Below are positions 43,905 through 51,763 of a DNA stretch of 64,000 nucleotides, piece after piece. A model generated the notes under the pieces. The model was not told the origin of the DNA. It worked only from the letters and a program-made list of their open reading frames with translations, and did no database searches. Numbering within the stretch: position 1 is the stretch's first letter; every line of letters begins with the position of its first letter. This DNA comes from Butyricimonas virosa. GTDB lineage: Bacteria > Bacteroidota > Bacteroidia > Bacteroidales > Marinifilaceae. The stretch covers positions 3,906,001 through 3,970,000 of the forward strand of contig NZ_CP102269.1 of the NCBI RefSeq assembly GCF_025148635.1, given 5' to 3'. Position numbers and translations under genes: made by a program.

Positions 43905-46900
43905 ATGAAAAGGATTTTGTTTTTGCTTTGGGGATTACTGGTATTTTACCAGGTTGGAGCGCAGAACCGGAAAATAGCATTTGAGAAGACAACTTTGCGA
44001 GAAGCCTTGAATAAGGCCTCTTCCGAGAGGAAATTGACATTCGTGGACTGTTACACGGAATATTGCGGACCTTGCAAGACGATGGATGCGTTAGTATTCA
44101 CGTTGGATAGTGTTGCCGATTTCTTTAATTCCACGTTCGTGAACGTGAAGTTGGATATGTTGTCCGAGGATGGCAAGCAATACGCGGATACGTATAAAAT
44201 CGGGGCATACCCGTCGTTCCTGTTGTTGGATCACGAGGGAAAGATCGTGTACAAGTTTGTCGGGGGCAAAACGGCGGACGTGTTCATGGCGGAGATCAGG
44301 AAAGGGATGAGGCCGGATAACCGGGTAGCCCGGATGAACGAGACTTATGCTTCGGGGAAGTATTCCAACGATTTTCTGCGGGAATACGTTCAGTTGAAGT
44401 TGCAGTTGCTCGAACGAAAGGAGTGTCTCCGGCTTGGAAAAGAGTATTTTGACCGGCTCACGCCCCGGGAGCGGGTGAAGGCTGAGAACTGGTTTTTGTT
44501 CGAGGATCGGGTTCTGGGTGGTGTTAATAGCGCAAACATGCGTTATTTGTTGGAGCATTGGCAAGAGTTTGTAAAAGAGTACGGGGAGGAAAAGGTGTTT
44601 GACCGGATTACTTCGCTTTACAGGGATATGACGGAATGGGTGTTGCAAGGTTGGTATTTCAATGATTTCGAACGTAAGCCGGAAGATTTTGTGTATTATA
44701 AACAAAGAATAGCGGCAATCCCGGTTCATTTTCAGCGGGATTACCTGATCATGATGGACGTGAACAAGGCTATTTGCGAGGGGGATAAGGCAACGGCCCG
44801 GAAACTTCTGGAAGATCATATCGCTGATTTTGACAAGAAAAATCAACAAGTGATGTTCGGGGGGATGTCTTTATTCCCGTTGCGTGAGGGAAAGTATGAT
44901 CCGCAATTATTAAATATTGCCCGTAAAGTGGTGCAAAGTGACGGGTTGACGAACTTGGTGAATTATTTTAAGTCGATTTTGAGCCCGGAAGAGGTGTACA
45001 CGGGCGAAAAGTATGACGTGCAGAATTTGAAGGATAAAATTGGTTCCACGATGATCGTTCCCTTTTTTCACCCGACAAAACCGTTATTCTGGTACGTGTG
45101 GGATGACGGTTCCGGGAAACGGGTTTATTATGCCTATGATGCCCGGATGGGGAAACGGGAATTGTATGATCAGGAAGTTATTGATAGCTTGGTGCGGGAT
45201 ATGTTTCCGGGACAAGAGGGGAGTGTTTACTATTCTCCGGAATTTGAAGGAGATGAATTGTTAGCTAAATTGCAGGTTCGGGGAAAGACGTTCGTGTATG
45301 ATGCCCGAAAACGAGTGTTATTACCTTCCGAACCCAAGAAATACCCGGAAGTGCGTCCGTATGGGGTATCTCCGGATTTAAAGTACGAGTTGATCACGAG
45401 AGAACATGATCTGTGGTTGGAGGATAAAGATCAGAAGAAACAGGTACAACTTACTTTTGACGGGGAGGACGATTATGAATTTGAAATTCCGGATATCGAG
45501 TGGTTGACGGAAGACGGGACTTTTTACATCACGAGAAAAGATGAACGGGATATAAGGACTTTTCCCCTGGTGTATTCTCTTCGGGAACCGCAACCTGTTG
45601 TTTCCGAGTATAAATACGAATTACCGGGAGATACGCTTGTAGCGAGGCAGGAGTTGTTTGTCGGTAATGTCAGAACGGGTGATTTTAAAAAGGTCGACGT
45701 GGAACGGTGGCGGGGGCAGTTGCTGGAAGTGCTGAAAGTTGCCGATGTGCATGATCGGGTATTTTTTATTCGCAAGAAGGGAACGCGGGATGAGTTTGAG
45801 TTGTGTTCCGCGGATGCGAAGACGGGGGAAGTGAAAGTGATACTACACGAGGTTAGTAAACCGTATCTGAATGAAGAGTTATTCAGTTGTCGGGTGGTGA
45901 ACGGGGGGAAAGATATTTTCCTGTGGTCGGATCGTTCCGGTTGGGGACATTATTATCATTATTCCGGTGAAGGGAAGTTGTTGAACGCGGTTACTTCGGG
46001 AGAGTGGACGGCTGGGAGAATCATGAAGATCGACACGGAGAAGAAACAGATCTACCTGTATGGATACGGCAAAGAGAAAGGGCGTAATCCGAATTATACT
46101 TTCGCGTATCGTGTCGGTTTCAACGGGAAGAAAATAACCCTGTTGACACCGGAAAATGCGACTCACGGGGTGTTTATTCATTTGCCCGGGAATCTGATTG
46201 TTGATAATTTTTCCCGGATAGACACGGTACCGCGCATCTCCGTGCGGGACGGTAACGGACGTTTGTTGACGGTGCTGGAAGAGGCGGATGTTTCCAAGCT
46301 GTTGGAATACGGGTGGAAGTTCCCGGAACAGTTTACCGTGAAGGCTGCCGACGGGAAGACGGATTTGTACGGGATCATGTGGAAACCTTATGATTTTGAT
46401 CCCTCGAAGAAATACCCGATCGTGTCGCAGGTGTACCCCGGGCCACAGACAGAAACCGTGTGGACGGACTTTACGGTGCTGGATCGTTATAATAACACGG
46501 CTTTGGCTCAACGGGGTATTATCGTGGTTTGTTTCGGACACCGGGGTGGTTCGCCTTTCCGGGATAAAGCGTACGCCACGTACGGGTATGGAAATTTGAG
46601 GGATTACGCTCTGGCGGATGACAAGTACGGCATCGAGCAGTTGGGACGAGAATACGCGTTTATTGACACGAATCGGGTAGGTATTTTCGGTCACTCCGGG
46701 GGTGGTATGATGGCTTTTGCCGCTATTTGTACTTACCCGGATTTTTATAAGGTTGCCGTGGCTTCTTCCGGGAATCATGATAACCGTATCTATAACCGGA
46801 CGTGGGGAGAGACTTACCAGGGGATAGGCGATGATCATAAATTTACCGTTAAAACGAATCAGGAGTTGGCGAAATATCTGAAAGGGCATTTACTCTTGGT

Positions 46901-47090
46901 TACGGGTGAGGTGGATAACAACGTGCATCCGGCTAACACGTTCCGGGTGGCGAATGAATTGATCCTGCAAGGGAAGGACTTCGATTTGCTGGTGTTGCCG
47001 GGGCAAGGACATGGGTATGATGGCCCTTATAAGGCCTATTTTGAAAAGAAGAAGAGGGATTATTTCACGAAATACTTGTTGAATAAATAA
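43905..47090 (+). CDS. Thioredoxin-like / S9 prolyl-oligopeptidase fusion
   Basis: A 1061-residue exported protein. The signal peptide ends VGAQN. A thioredoxin-fold domain (about 25-140) carries the CGPC redox motif (C54, C57). A helical stretch (about 145-350) follows, then a beta-propeller-like region (about 390-790) and a C-terminal alpha/beta-hydrolase domain of the dipeptidyl-peptidase IV/S9 type. The catalytic triad is visible: S931 in GHSGGGM, D1004 in GEVDNNVHP, H1036 in GQGHGY. It would trim peptides, perhaps after the redox domain reduces their disulfides. It starts 5 bp after the pseudoprotease gene and ends the operon. Confidence 0.92.
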   Translation: MKRILFLLWGLLVFYQVGAQNRKIAFEKTTLREALNKASSERKLTFVDCYTEYCGPCKTMDALVFTLDSVADFFNSTFVNVKLDMLSEDGKQYADTYKIGAYPSFLLLDHEGKIVYKFVGGKTADVFMAEIRKGMRPDNRVARMNETYASGKYSNDFLREYVQLKLQLLERKECLRLGKEYFDRLTPRERVKAENWFLFEDRVLGGVNSANMRYLLEHWQEFVKEYGEEKVFDRITSLYRDMTEWVLQGWYFNDFERKPEDFVYYKQRIAAIPVHFQRDYLIMMDVNKAICEGDKATARKLLEDHIADFDKKNQQVMFGGMSLFPLREGKYDPQLLNIARKVVQSDGLTNLVNYFKSILSPEEVYTGEKYDVQNLKDKIGSTMIVPFFHPTKPLFWYVWDDGSGKRVYYAYDARMGKRELYDQEVIDSLVRDMFPGQEGSVYYSPEFEGDELLAKLQVRGKTFVYDARKRVLLPSEPKKYPEVRPYGVSPDLKYELITREHDLWLEDKDQKKQVQLTFDGEDDYEFEIPDIEWLTEDGTFYITRKDERDIRTFPLVYSLREPQPVVSEYKYELPGDTLVARQELFVGNVRTGDFKKVDVERWRGQLLEVLKVADVHDRVFFIRKKGTRDEFELCSADAKTGEVKVILHEVSKPYLNEELFSCRVVNGGKDIFLWSDRSGWGHYYHYSGEGKLLNAVTSGEWTAGRIMKIDTEKKQIYLYGYGKEKGRNPNYTFAYRVGFNGKKITLLTPENATHGVFIHLPGNLIVDNFSRIDTVPRISVRDGNGRLLTVLEEADVSKLLEYGWKFPEQFTVKAADGKTDLYGIMWKPYDFDPSKKYPIVSQVYPGPQTETVWTDFTVLDRYNNTALAQRGIIVVCFGHRGGSPFRDKAYATYGYGNLRDYALADDKYGIEQLGREYAFIDTNRVGIFGHSGGGMMAFAAICTYPDFYKVAVASSGNHDNRIYNRTWGETYQGIGDDHKFTVKTNQELAKYLKGHLLLVTGEVDNNVHPANTFRVANELILQGKDFDLLVLPGQGHGYDGPYKAYFEKKKRDYFTKYLLNK

Positions 47091-47113
47091 TTGTAATACA
47101 GTTTGTAAATTGT

Positions 47114-47160
47114 GAAGGAGAGATTTCCGGTGAAAACGGATTTTTCTCCTTTCGTTTTTT
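47114..47160 (+). terminator. Terminator of the Sus/peptidase operon
   Basis: AAGGAGAGATTTCCG pairs imperfectly with CGGATTTTTCTCCTT, followed by TCGTTTTTT. Confidence 0.75.
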
Positions 47161-47431
47161 ATCGTGTCGGGTAAATGCGTTTGCCTCGAAGGGGTGGAAG
47201 GTAGACGATGGTATCTCGCACGGTAGTCTCGCCGGTGTCTCACTAGTAAGTTCATTGAAAGTTAACTGAAAATTGACTGGAAATTGATTGAATATTCAAT
47301 CGAAGTATAATCGAAGTCTAATTGATGCATAATCGAAGCATTAGTGAAGTGCTAGTGAATCAACGGTTCATCTCCGGTGCGTGTGTAGCGGAATACTAGG
47401 GAGGAATATTCGTGTTGTTTATGATTTTTCC
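47161..47431. other. Intergenic region holding the second repeat array
   Basis: After the operon terminator there is no credible open frame until the sigma-MutS relic at 47457. The main content is the 11-bp-period array (47256-47366). The flanks are moderately GC-rich. Confidence 0.6.
47256..47366. repeat. Ten degenerate 11-bp units with (T/C)GAA heads
   Basis: Successive units are TGAAAGTTAAC, TGAAAATTGAC, TGGAAATTGAT, TGAATATTCAA, (one extra T), CGAAGTATAAT, CGAAGTCTAAT, TGATGCATAAT, CGAAGCATTAG, TGAAGTGCTAG and TGAATCAACGG. Neighbouring units are most alike, as expected from stepwise duplication and drift. The period is not a multiple of three, so it is not a coding repeat. No reading frame, hairpin or CRISPR-like spacer structure explains it. 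Confidence 0.85.
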
Positions 47432-47439
47432 TATATTTG
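47432..47439 (+). promoter_or_regulatory. Putative -7 element of the sigma-MutS relic
   Basis: TATATTTG, 17 bp before the ATG at 47457. It supports the start at 47457 over an upstream frame start at 47412. No good -33 box is visible. Confidence 0.5.
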
Positions 47440-47456
47440 TGATCTATTTATGCACG

Positions 47457-48098
47457 ATGGATAAAGCGGAAACAATATTGAATATGTTTAAGGTTGCGGA
47501 AAAGGAGGCTTTTCAGTTACTTTATAGCTCGTATTATGAGACGTTGGTGCTTTTTGCCAATCAGATTATAGATGATTCGCAAGCGGCAGAGGATATCGTG
47601 CAGGATTGTCTGGTGAAGTTCTGGATTTCCAAGCGATACAGAACGTTAGAGTCCGGTCTGGATAAATATATATTTCAGGCGGTAAAGTTTTCTTCCTTGA
47701 ATTACGTGAGAGGGGACAATATGGGATATAGTCATTATTACGCTGAGGTGTTACGGGTGAAACAGGTGGCAGAAGAGGTGGCTAAGGGGAAGAATTTGGT
47801 TGTCGTTTTTGACGAACTGTTCAAGGGTACGAATGTCAAAGACGCTTATGATGCGACCGTATCGGTAACCGAGGCGTTCTCCATGAACCGGAATTGTACG
47901 TTTATCATCTCCACTCATATCATTGAGGCGGGGCATGCTTTGCGGGAGCGCCTTGATAATTTGCATTTTGTTTTTGTACCGACCTTGATGAAAGGAAACG
48001 TACCTACTTATCCCTATCGACTTGAAGAAGGAATTACGGATGATCGTCATGGTATGCTGATCATCAATAACGAGCGGATCCTTGAAATGTTGGAATAG
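47457..48098 (+). pseudogene. Chimeric relic: sigma-70 region 2 fused to the MutS C-terminal ATPase part
   Basis: A 213-residue open frame joining two unrelated genes. Residues 1-87 are the N-terminal half of an ECF sigma factor (ETILNMFKVAEKEAFQLLYSSYY, AAEDIVQDCLVKFWISKRY). Residues about 88-213 are the end of a MutS-family ATPase (NMGYSHYYAEVLRVKQ, Walker B VVVFDELFKGTN, then IISTHIIEAGHAL). Sigma region 4 and the MutS Walker A and DNA-binding parts are absent. The junction falls near nt 47715-47723. The frame stays open and promoter-like sequence precedes it, so a protein may be made. A deletion joining two genes is the simplest origin. Confidence 0.82.
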
Positions 48099-48112
48099 TA
48101 TTATTATCTTTG
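48082..48112 (+). promoter_or_regulatory. Promoter of the TSCPD gene
   Basis: TTG (48082-48084), 20 bp, TATCTTTG (48105-48112), 21 bp before the ATG. The upstream box lies within the 3' end of the sigma-MutS relic. Confidence 0.72.
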
Positions 48113-48133
48113 TGGCACTAGATTTATAGTGTT

Positions 48134-48388
48134 ATGGCAAGAAAAGAAATTACATATATCCCTTCGGCAGAGGTTTGCTCGAAAGAGATTCATATTGTGT
48201 TGGAAGACGAGGTGATTGAGGAAGTCGGTTTTAAGAAAGGATGTGCCGGGAATACACAAGGAGTGGCAGCCTTGTTGAAAGGAATGAAAAGGGAAGAAGC
48301 TATCCGCCGATTGCGGGGAATCTGTTGTGGGAAAAAGTCAACTTCTTGTCCCGATCAGTTGGCTCAAGCGTTGGAAAATATGGTGTAA
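48134..48388 (+). CDS. TSCPD domain protein (TIGR03905-like)
   Basis: An 84-residue protein ending in the TSCPD motif (STSCPDQLAQAL), with a GCAGNTQGVAAL stretch. These match the small TIGR03905 family, which is related to the C-terminal zinc-binding tail of class II ribonucleotide reductases. Four cysteines (C19, C39, the CC pair at about 69-70 and C75) could bind metal. It is cytoplasmic and monocistronic with its own promoter and terminator. Function is unknown. Confidence 0.85.
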   Translation: MARKEITYIPSAEVCSKEIHIVLEDEVIEEVGFKKGCAGNTQGVAALLKGMKREEAIRRLRGICCGKKSTSCPDQLAQALENMV

Positions 48389-48440
48389 TTAGAGCGTGAT
48401 TCTACCGATATAATCGGCAGAACGTTGAACCAAATTTAGA

Positions 48441-48495
48441 TAAAGACGACATAAAGCTAAGACATAGCTGAGTTATGTCGTCTTTATCTTTTTTT
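48441..48495 (+). terminator. Strong terminator after the TSCPD gene
   Basis: Outer stem TAAAGACGACATAA / TTATGTCGTCTTTA (48441-48454 with 48473-48486), inner stem AGCTA/TAGCT, followed by TCTTTTTTT. Confidence 0.92.
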
Positions 48496-48691
48496 GATGC
48501 CTTTGATGTGTATCACTTAAACTTTAAATAGGTATGGATAAGGGTTGAAAATGTTTTATTTTACGAGATGTTAAATTTATGATTTTATTAAGAAAATATT
48601 TGGTAAATATAAAATAATGTTATATATTTACAAAAAGCAATGATAGGAGCGGGAGTTTGATTTAAGTTAGTAACTTTTAAAATGAAAAGAG
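48496..48691. other. AT-rich leader region before the small membrane-protein gene
   Basis: About 195 bp of AT-rich sequence lie between the TSCPD terminator and the small ORF. No full promoter consensus could be identified, and no other feature was seen. Confidence 0.5.
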
Positions 48692-48850
48692 ATGAAAACT
48701 AAATGGAATCAAATGGTAATTGTAGTTCTGCTACTGGTCGTTATCACGAGTATTGTTGTTTACATGTGGATTGGTTTTGCGGAGTTGATCCATTTCTTTG
48801 ATCACGCTGCAGGTGAGGCTCTCACGGGAATGAAAGTGGTAGGATTGTAA
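48692..48850 (+). CDS. Small single-pass membrane protein (52 residues)
   Basis: An open frame with an A-rich leader (AAAAGAG) just before the ATG. The protein has a basic N terminus (MKTKWNQ), one strong transmembrane helix (about residues 8-30, VIVVLLLVVITSIVVYMWIGF), then an amphipathic HFFDHAAGEAL tail. It has no lipobox. It is not obviously part of the restriction-modification pair that follows 105 bp later. Coding status rests on the hydrophobic pattern and the leader. Confidence 0.6.
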   Translation: MKTKWNQMVIVVLLLVVITSIVVYMWIGFAELIHFFDHAAGEALTGMKVVGL

Positions 48851-48925
48851 CGTGAAGGTTAACCGAGAATGGGGTAAATGGTGGATAAATTTTCCGGGCA
48901 GAGTCAATAACCCGATAATTATTGT

Positions 48926-48933
48926 TATTTTTG
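48926..48933 (+). promoter_or_regulatory. Putative -7 element of the type II RM operon
   Basis: TATTTTTG, 22 bp before the methyltransferase ATG at 48956; the -33 box is unclear. Confidence 0.5.
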
Positions 48934-48955
48934 TAGGTGTAAAATGTATATGTAA

Positions 48956-50230
48956 ATGGCACCTAAAACGATTCGGGTATTATCTTTATTTTCAGGTTGT
49001 GGTGGAATGGATTTAGGATTGGAAGGAGGTTTCTCTATCCATAGGGGGTGTATTAATGAAAAAAGTAATCCTGATTTTATTGAAAAGCAAGGACAAGGTA
49101 ATTTGGTAAAATTACGTTCTACTCGTTTTCAACTTGTTTTTGCCAATGATATTTTGAAAGAGGCTCGGGTGGCTTGGACTCGTTATTTCGCGAAGTACGG
49201 CTATAAACCGGATGTTTACCGGGAAGAGAGTATCGTGGATCTTGTGAAACGTCATAAAGCGGGAGAGAAGATTTTTCCGGAGGGTATAGATGTGGTTACA
49301 GGAGGTTTCCCATGTCAAGATTTCAGCGTTGCGGGGAAACGTAATGGATTCAATTCTCATAAAGATCACAAGGGAAAAATTATTGAAGGGGATATTGCCT
49401 CGGAGGAAACCCGTGGTAAGTTATATATGTGGATGAAAGAGGTGATTGAAATCACGAAACCCAAATTATTTATTGCCGAAAACGTGAAAGGATTGGTAAA
49501 TCTTTCTAATGTGAAGGAAATTATTCAACAAGATTTTTCCCGGGCAGATGAAGACGGGTATATCGTGCTGGAGCCTCGTGTACTGCATGCTGCGGATTAT
49601 GGTGTTCCCCAATCCCGGGAACGAGTGATTTTTATCGGTATTCGTAAATCAGCTTTAATCCCCGCGGCCCGTGAGGCATTGACACGTGATGTTATTCCTG
49701 ATGAGTACGTGCCTTACCCGTCTCCCAGTCATGCATATCATATTAAGAATAAGGGATTTATGGAACCTCAAACGGTGGGAGGGATGTTTACCGGGTTGAA
49801 AGAACCGGAAGAGAGCAACGATTTCTCGCAAAAGGTTTATTCTAAAGCCAAGTTCATGGGTACGCATTGTCAGGGGCAAACCGAAGTGGATGTAAACGGG
49901 ATCGGACCGACAATTCGTGCCGAGCATCATGGTAATATAGAATATCGGCGACTGTCCAAAGAGCATGGTGGTGTTATTGACCGAGAATTGGACAAGGGGT
50001 TAAAAGAGCGTCGTTTAACGCCGCGGGAATGTGCGTTGATACAAACGTTTCCTCTTGATTATGAATTTGTGATTCCTCGGGAGGACAATAAGCAGAGATA
50101 TATTTTAAGTCCTTCGGCAGCCTATAAGATTATAGGAAATGCCGTTCCGCCTTTATTGGCTTACCATATCGGAAAACGAATTGAGAATTTGTGGAATCTT
50201 TATTTTGGAACTGATGAAGTCATTATTTAA
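48956..50230 (+). CDS. DNA (cytosine-5) methyltransferase of a type II RM system
   Basis: A 424-residue C5-cytosine methyltransferase. Motif I (SLFSGCGGMDLGLEGG, N terminus), motif IV with the catalytic cysteine C120 in GGFPCQDFS, motif VI (ENVKGLV), motif VIII (QSRERVIFIG) and motif X (GNAVPPLLAYHIGKRI) are all present. It protects host DNA from the endonuclease encoded next, whose ATG overlaps its last codons (50214 against the stop at 50230). The target sequence depends on the variable region (about 260-340) and cannot be read. Confidence 0.95.
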   Translation: MAPKTIRVLSLFSGCGGMDLGLEGGFSIHRGCINEKSNPDFIEKQGQGNLVKLRSTRFQLVFANDILKEARVAWTRYFAKYGYKPDVYREESIVDLVKRHKAGEKIFPEGIDVVTGGFPCQDFSVAGKRNGFNSHKDHKGKIIEGDIASEETRGKLYMWMKEVIEITKPKLFIAENVKGLVNLSNVKEIIQQDFSRADEDGYIVLEPRVLHAADYGVPQSRERVIFIGIRKSALIPAAREALTRDVIPDEYVPYPSPSHAYHIKNKGFMEPQTVGGMFTGLKEPEESNDFSQKVYSKAKFMGTHCQGQTEVDVNGIGPTIRAEHHGNIEYRRLSKEHGGVIDRELDKGLKERRLTPRECALIQTFPLDYEFVIPREDNKQRYILSPSAAYKIIGNAVPPLLAYHIGKRIENLWNLYFGTDEVII

Positions 50231-51260
50231 CCTTGATACGCGGGATGATGCCGCTTTTGAAGCGTTATTACAAAAAACGGTAGATGTGATGAACCGGGAG
50301 GCTTTGGCGTGTCCGAAAATGTATGCAGGTTTATTAGGTAGCAAATTGGAAGATAAGGTGGTGGAAGTGTTGCGACAATGTGCCGTGGATACCTGTTTCG
50401 AGCATCAGATTATGAAATACTCCGGGCAACGTTTTCCGGATATTGTTGTTGGTGGTTATTACGGGGTTGAGGTAAAAACCACGAAATACAATCACTGGAA
50501 ATCGACGGGTAGCAGTGTTGCCGAGGGAACCCGTGTGGAAGGTGTGGAGCGGGTGTATCTTTTATTTGGGAAGATGTGTGAACCGATTCGTTTTGTCTGT
50601 AAACTTTACGAAGAGTGTTTGTCGGAAGTTGTAGTGACCCATTCTCCCCGTTATCAGGTGGATATGAACTTGTCAAAAGGTGAAACGATATTTGATAAAT
50701 TGGGAATTCCTTACAATGAATTGCGTCGTCAACCTAATCCTATTCGTACGATACTTGGTTATTATCGTTCTCGTTTGAAAGAGGGGGAAGAGTTGTGGTG
50801 GTTGGATAACGACAATTTGCGGGCTTCCAACCTTGTGATTCGGATGTGGAGTTCTTTGTCACAGAAAGAGAAACGGGCTTACCGGATTAAAGGGTTTGTT
50901 TTTTTCCCGGAATTATTAAGTAAACGTTCGGATAAATTTAACCGGATGGCTGTTTGGCTAGCTACTCGCGAGGGTATTGTTTGTCCTAGCTTGAGAGATG
51001 TTTTCTCAGCTGGAGGGAAGGTGTGTATCGTGAAAGACGGGGAAAAATATCCGGGGGTTTCAAAGGTAATCGGAAGACTTTACCGGGAGTTGTCGACAAT
51101 AAAAGAATTGGTTCAACACGTTGATTGCGATGAATTACAAGAATACTGGATGTGTCCGGTGGATAATGAATCTAAGTGGGAAACATGGTGTCGGCTGGCA
51201 ATCAAGCATCTTGAAACAATCAACACAACCCGAATCCCCTTGGAAAAATTAATTCGTTAA
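50214..51260 (+). CDS. Type II restriction endonuclease, PD-(D/E)XK fold
   Basis: A 348-residue protein. A PD-(D/E)XK nuclease motif is visible: D76 in RFPDIVVGG and E86/K88 in YGVEVKTTK (D-X9-EXK). It has no similarity that I can name to a specific enzyme. The ATG at 50214 lies inside the methyltransferase gene, and the longer frame start at 50139 is unlikely because it runs through the methyltransferase end. The tight overlap and motif make it the cognate restriction enzyme. The convergent GNAT gene ends 10 bp downstream. Confidence 0.85.
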   Translation: MKSLFNLDTRDDAAFEALLQKTVDVMNREALACPKMYAGLLGSKLEDKVVEVLRQCAVDTCFEHQIMKYSGQRFPDIVVGGYYGVEVKTTKYNHWKSTGSSVAEGTRVEGVERVYLLFGKMCEPIRFVCKLYEECLSEVVVTHSPRYQVDMNLSKGETIFDKLGIPYNELRRQPNPIRTILGYYRSRLKEGEELWWLDNDNLRASNLVIRMWSSLSQKEKRAYRIKGFVFFPELLSKRSDKFNRMAVWLATREGIVCPSLRDVFSAGGKVCIVKDGEKYPGVSKVIGRLYRELSTIKELVQHVDCDELQEYWMCPVDNESKWETWCRLAIKHLETINTTRIPLEKLIR

Positions 51261-51270
51261 TATGATCTCC

Positions 51271-51753
51271 CTATAGTTTTAATCGGAAAATGTCGGATAC
51301 TTGTTTAAAGCCGTGATGTTCAAAGAAACGGTGGGCCGAATGGTTATTGACTCCCGATTCGAGATAACAATCCTGTATTCCATTTGCCCGGAAACTCTCT
51401 GTTGCTCTTTGCAGTAACTCCTGCCCGATGTGTTTGCCTCGATAAGCCGGATCCACGCTGAGGTCAAAAATGACCCCGTAAGGAGAGGCTCCATCATTCG
51501 TGATACCGAATAATACAAAACCGATGATAGTTCTATCGTCTAGGTAGAGCAGGAGGGTATTATCCGGGTTTTCCACTTGTCGGTCGAGATATTTCAGCCA
51601 CATTTCTTTGTAATTCGGGGCGAGTTCATTGCCGTCAAGAGCGATGCCCATTTGCAGTTCCCCGTGGGAAATATAGGCTTTGTGAGACTCTATGATACGG
51701 GAAAAAAATTCGCAAAGTTGTGTTCTATAATTGATGGAATATGTTGTTATCAT
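51271..51753 (-). CDS. GNAT family N-acetyltransferase
   Basis: A 160-residue acetyltransferase with the acetyl-CoA loop motif (DLSVDPAYRGKHIGQELLQRATE, about residues 95-117; Q/RxxGxG/A type) and the C-terminal ESGVNNHSAHRFFEHHGFKQV typical of GNAT folds. Substrate unknown. It starts 10 bp after the end of the upstream membrane-protein gene on the same strand, so the two form an operon. Confidence 0.9.
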   Translation of the reverse strand: MITTYSINYRTQLCEFFSRIIESHKAYISHGELQMGIALDGNELAPNYKEMWLKYLDRQVENPDNTLLLYLDDRTIIGFVLFGITNDGASPYGVIFDLSVDPAYRGKHIGQELLQRATESFRANGIQDCYLESGVNNHSAHRFFEHHGFKQVSDIFRLKL

Positions 51754-51763
51754 ACGTGTAAAT

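Noticed and set aside
47256..47366. Possible CRISPR array
   Set aside because: The units are 11 bp, directly abutting and degenerate. There are no constant repeats with unique spacers and no cas genes in the window.
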